From NCBI GenBank assembly GCA_008508345.1, contig QNGE01000854.1, positions 22,682 through 86,681 of the forward strand: a stretch of 64,000 bases of DNA, read 5' to 3'. This DNA comes from Paragonimus westermani. Its lineage: Eukaryota; Platyhelminthes; Trematoda; Plagiorchiida; Troglotrematidae. The first letter of the stretch is position 1; each line of letters starts with the position of its first letter. The translations under genes were made by a program, and so were the position numbers. Under the pieces are notes generated by a model. That model saw only the letters and a program-made list of their open reading frames with translations, searched no databases and was not told the DNA's origin. Below are positions 61,201 through 64,000 of the stretch, piece by piece.

Positions 61201-64000
61201 TCGACATCTGTACCTTTCCGTCGGGCACGGTGGGAAAATAATTTCCCTCGAGTGGGTTTGATTCTCCAGGTAGGCTTCGGAACGCGGCAATTATTCTATT
61301 GCTCATGTAGTGTCGACCTGATTCGTGCAAAAGGACTTCAAGAATAATAACTCGAATTTAATCTTGGTATACCAGTTCGTTGACCTCCTACTGACAGCTG
61401 AAAGTTCACTAATACTGGTTCGTTTAGAAAGTCCTACTGTACTCGCTAGACCCTTATCTATTCATGTGAGCCAGCAATATTGTCCAGAAACGCACACGTG
61501 AGGCGAATTTTGCCTTTCACGGCCTTGATAATAATTGGCACTGATGTGAAAGTCACTAAGTGGGATACTGGTTTCCCATTCGTGATATTGACCTTGAATC
61601 CCAGAGTGATGTTTGCTATATTCAAAGGAAACTCCGATTTGAATGTGTTAGTTATATGGTTATTGTGCCTTCCACTGCCTGTCCACCGTGTGTAACATCT
61701 GCTTGAGATGTAATGAAACTTTAGGCGAGACTTACATCACATATTTTTCTTAAGTGTTGCGGGTAGTTGCTACTTCGTCATATATGGAATGTGTGGACAC
61801 ATGTATGGACGTTATCTTTCCTTACAGGCTACGTTCGGTGTTAATTTGTAGGCCACTGTCAATTCTTCGGATCGCTTTGAGTAAACCAAAGCTTTGTTAA
61901 TGCTAACAGAGTCAGCATGGATTACATTTGCAGACCGTTCAAATGATGAGTTTTCTTATACCGGTACAACATATCTATCGGTTAAGATAGTGACTGCATC
62001 TTAAATGTGCATGTTAGACCAAAATCGTTAACTCCCTCCTCCCACAGGCAACACATACAGCTTCGTCTGCCTATTCCGCTCATATATACTTTCGGATCCC
62101 TCCGGCAATTGCTGTGAACGTTCTCGAGGAACTGATATCTAGGTCATAGCATGCCTGCCTCAGCATCTTCAGCAAATTCGTATTATGACACACACTGAGA
62201 ACCGAACGATCGTTCAGTTTGTTACTGTGTGTACGCGGTAGCAAGTGAGTCTGTCCGAATATATCGACTGCTTCAAGTAAGGCCAGGTCTCTGACGGATT
62301 ATTTTGTCTTTCCGACACAGTGCTGTGTCTATAACGCTAACCATGCGACAGCACCATGTGTCACATATTCAAATTACACAGCATAGTTGCGCAGGTAAGG
62401 AATGGTTGACTGAATTTCTGTTAGACTTCCTGGCTTCCACGTTTGGTGGCCTCATCTATTCAGCAAACAAGAGTCGGTTGTTGCCACCCCCTGTTTTCGA
62501 ACAGCTTCAAGTGAATTGAAGACTGTTAAACTTCGTTATTTTGTAAAAACTTCCCATCTCGATTGCCCCAACTGGCAGTCTCGATTTCAACTCTACTAGA
62601 CGTGATTTCGCTTCGCTATTTCGTCTTCGTACATCAGTCTAAAAGTTCACTGATTGGAGGTGAATGATAGCAGATTGGGAGCATTAAGGAAATCGCGAGA
62701 GAGTGGGGTTAAGCATGTCATACTTTCACCAGGGAACATGGTGATTCAGTGGAAAACTGCCGTTTTTATTCCAGATCCATTTTTCAAACTCCTTGGCTTA
62801 GCTGGCGAACAGACATGTCCAGCAGTAATAGATTAACATCCAAGTTTATTCCAGACGGTTTTACGATGCCAAAGGGCGATTGTTCACGTAACGGATGAAG
62901 GAGAACATCGGAGCTCGTATATACATAAGAAAATATCTTCTCAGAATGTTAGCAGTCCATGTTCACTGAGCAAGAGGGTCATTGAATTACTGGTCGTCTA
63001 ATGCTGTTTTTTAGGAGTACAGTGCAATCCGCAGTGTTGTTTAAAGACACTCTGATGCGTTACTTTCATGCCTTTTTCAGATAAATGATCACTCACTGAC
63101 AATACTTGGGGACCAGAAGAGGACGATTTCGTCTGGTCATGGAGTCAATCCCAGGATAACAACAACAGTACGTGTGTAAGCTTTGTGGAATTTTCTTTGA
63201 TCAATTGACGTATGGCAACTTTATTGAGTTGCTAATCATGTGTCAGCATGCCACACTGGTATCAGTAGCCTACCACGACCAGAAGCGTGGATGTGATCAC
63301 ACATAGGACAGTACACTGTATCTTTTCGGCAGAAATCTGAACAGCAAGTTAGTGCATTGTTTATGTGGTTTAGTTGCTGCAAGATTAAACAGACAAATCA
63401 TTGCCTACTTTGCAGCAATGCTTGTGACGCAGTATGCCTATATCTCTAGTTTATCAATAAGAATAGAGTACTCATATTGTATAGTGTGTGTGTGTTTGAC
63501 TAACTCACATCCCTTGCTCACTATACGCAAAATATGATAAGGGTTGGGGAACGAAAGAAAAACCGGTAGAGGCAGACAAGATAATCAAAAACTATATAAT
63601 GTCCATTGTGACAGTGTGCCAATTGTGAAAATTTCCATTTTCGACTAGATTGGAAACACCGACTGGTACTATTTGATCCTATGAGGTATATGAACTGCCA
63701 ACTGAAACACTAAGCAAACTCAGAGGCCCGGAAACCTCTCGTAAGAACCCCAATACCCGGCCACCTGTGTCTTCAGATTGTGTGTACGGGAACAACCAGG
63801 GAATAGATGTGTATAGCATCGGACGTATGAGCACATCCCGTAGCGGTTGGCACAAACAATGAAGCAGTGTAATCTAAGTATGGTGCCGAATCAAATAAGT
63901 TGAATTAATAAACTTCTAAACATCTTCGGATGACGAGTCGATTCCCTCGAATTTTTCATCCTGACAAACGCCAGGTTATTACTGTCCGCTAGACGTTCAA

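Larger units (their letters stand above)
56350..64000. other. No firm gene
   Basis: Scanned on both strands. The noted items are a hairpin at 57.26 kb and a Cys-rich frame at 58.02-58.27 kb. The remaining frames (60-82 codons) carry no recognised motif. Confidence 0.4.

Noticed and set aside
1..64000. CRISPR array, riboswitch or operon structures
   Set aside because: No regularly spaced direct repeats, no prokaryotic gene organisation.

Overview
The window looks like repeat-dominated nuclear DNA of a metazoan, most likely a parasitic flatworm (trematode-like). The reasons are several diverged families of Penelope-like retroelements (PLEs), a CR1-type LINE, a Ty3/gypsy remnant, tRNA-like SINE signals, hammerhead-ribozyme motifs like those known from schistosomes and PLEs, moderate AT-richness, and no operons, ribosome-binding sites or dense coding. 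The assignment to flatworms is inference. I found no host gene that I can support with confidence. Almost all open frames shorter than about 130 codons look like chance.

Layout. 0.4-0.5 kb: tRNA-like SINE fragment, with a related copy at 52.9 kb. 7.7-8.8 kb: decayed PLE (RT scrap plus terminal motif). 10.1-10.7 kb: PLE endonuclease scrap. 10.98-15.06 kb: near full-length but broken CR1 LINE on the minus strand (zinc-finger ORF1, AP-endonuclease, reverse transcriptase). 15.2-16.0 kb: two PLE endonuclease ends facing each other as an inverted repeat. 16.4-16.6 kb: two head-to-head PLE terminal motifs. 17.8-18.0 kb: two head-to-head hammerhead ribozymes. 33.0-33.6 kb: a 5'-truncated PLE insertion with a 14-bp target-site duplication and a hammerhead at its 3' end. 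33.6-34.15 kb: decayed PLE RT. 34.3-36.7 kb: the best PLE, a 397-codon RT/GIY-YIG frame followed in sense by a hammerhead and by what looks like the start of the next unit. 38.2-38.9 kb: Ty3/gypsy RT/RNase H remnant. 43.6 kb: PLE terminal motif. 46.6-48.15 kb: a 209-bp near-perfect inverted repeat around a 936-base assembly gap. 54.8-56.34 kb: second well-preserved PLE (RT with YVDD, intact GIY-YIG end) with its terminal motif inside a 29-bp inverted repeat. The long stretches between these hold no recognisable gene.

How it works together. The unifying theme is PLE biology: a reverse transcriptase fused to a GIY-YIG endonuclease primes and inserts the element, and terminal repeats carry self-cleaving ribozyme motifs. 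At least three sequence families of terminal motif can be told apart here (A: core CTGAYGA with GAAA; B: CTGAGGA with a long stem II; C: CTGAAGA with a 2-bp stem II). In four places the motif is in sense with, and just past, a PLE reading frame or its remnant. Hammerheads in PLEs are known; the coexistence of three families, head-to-head copies and the flanking inverted repeat are the parts most worth checking.
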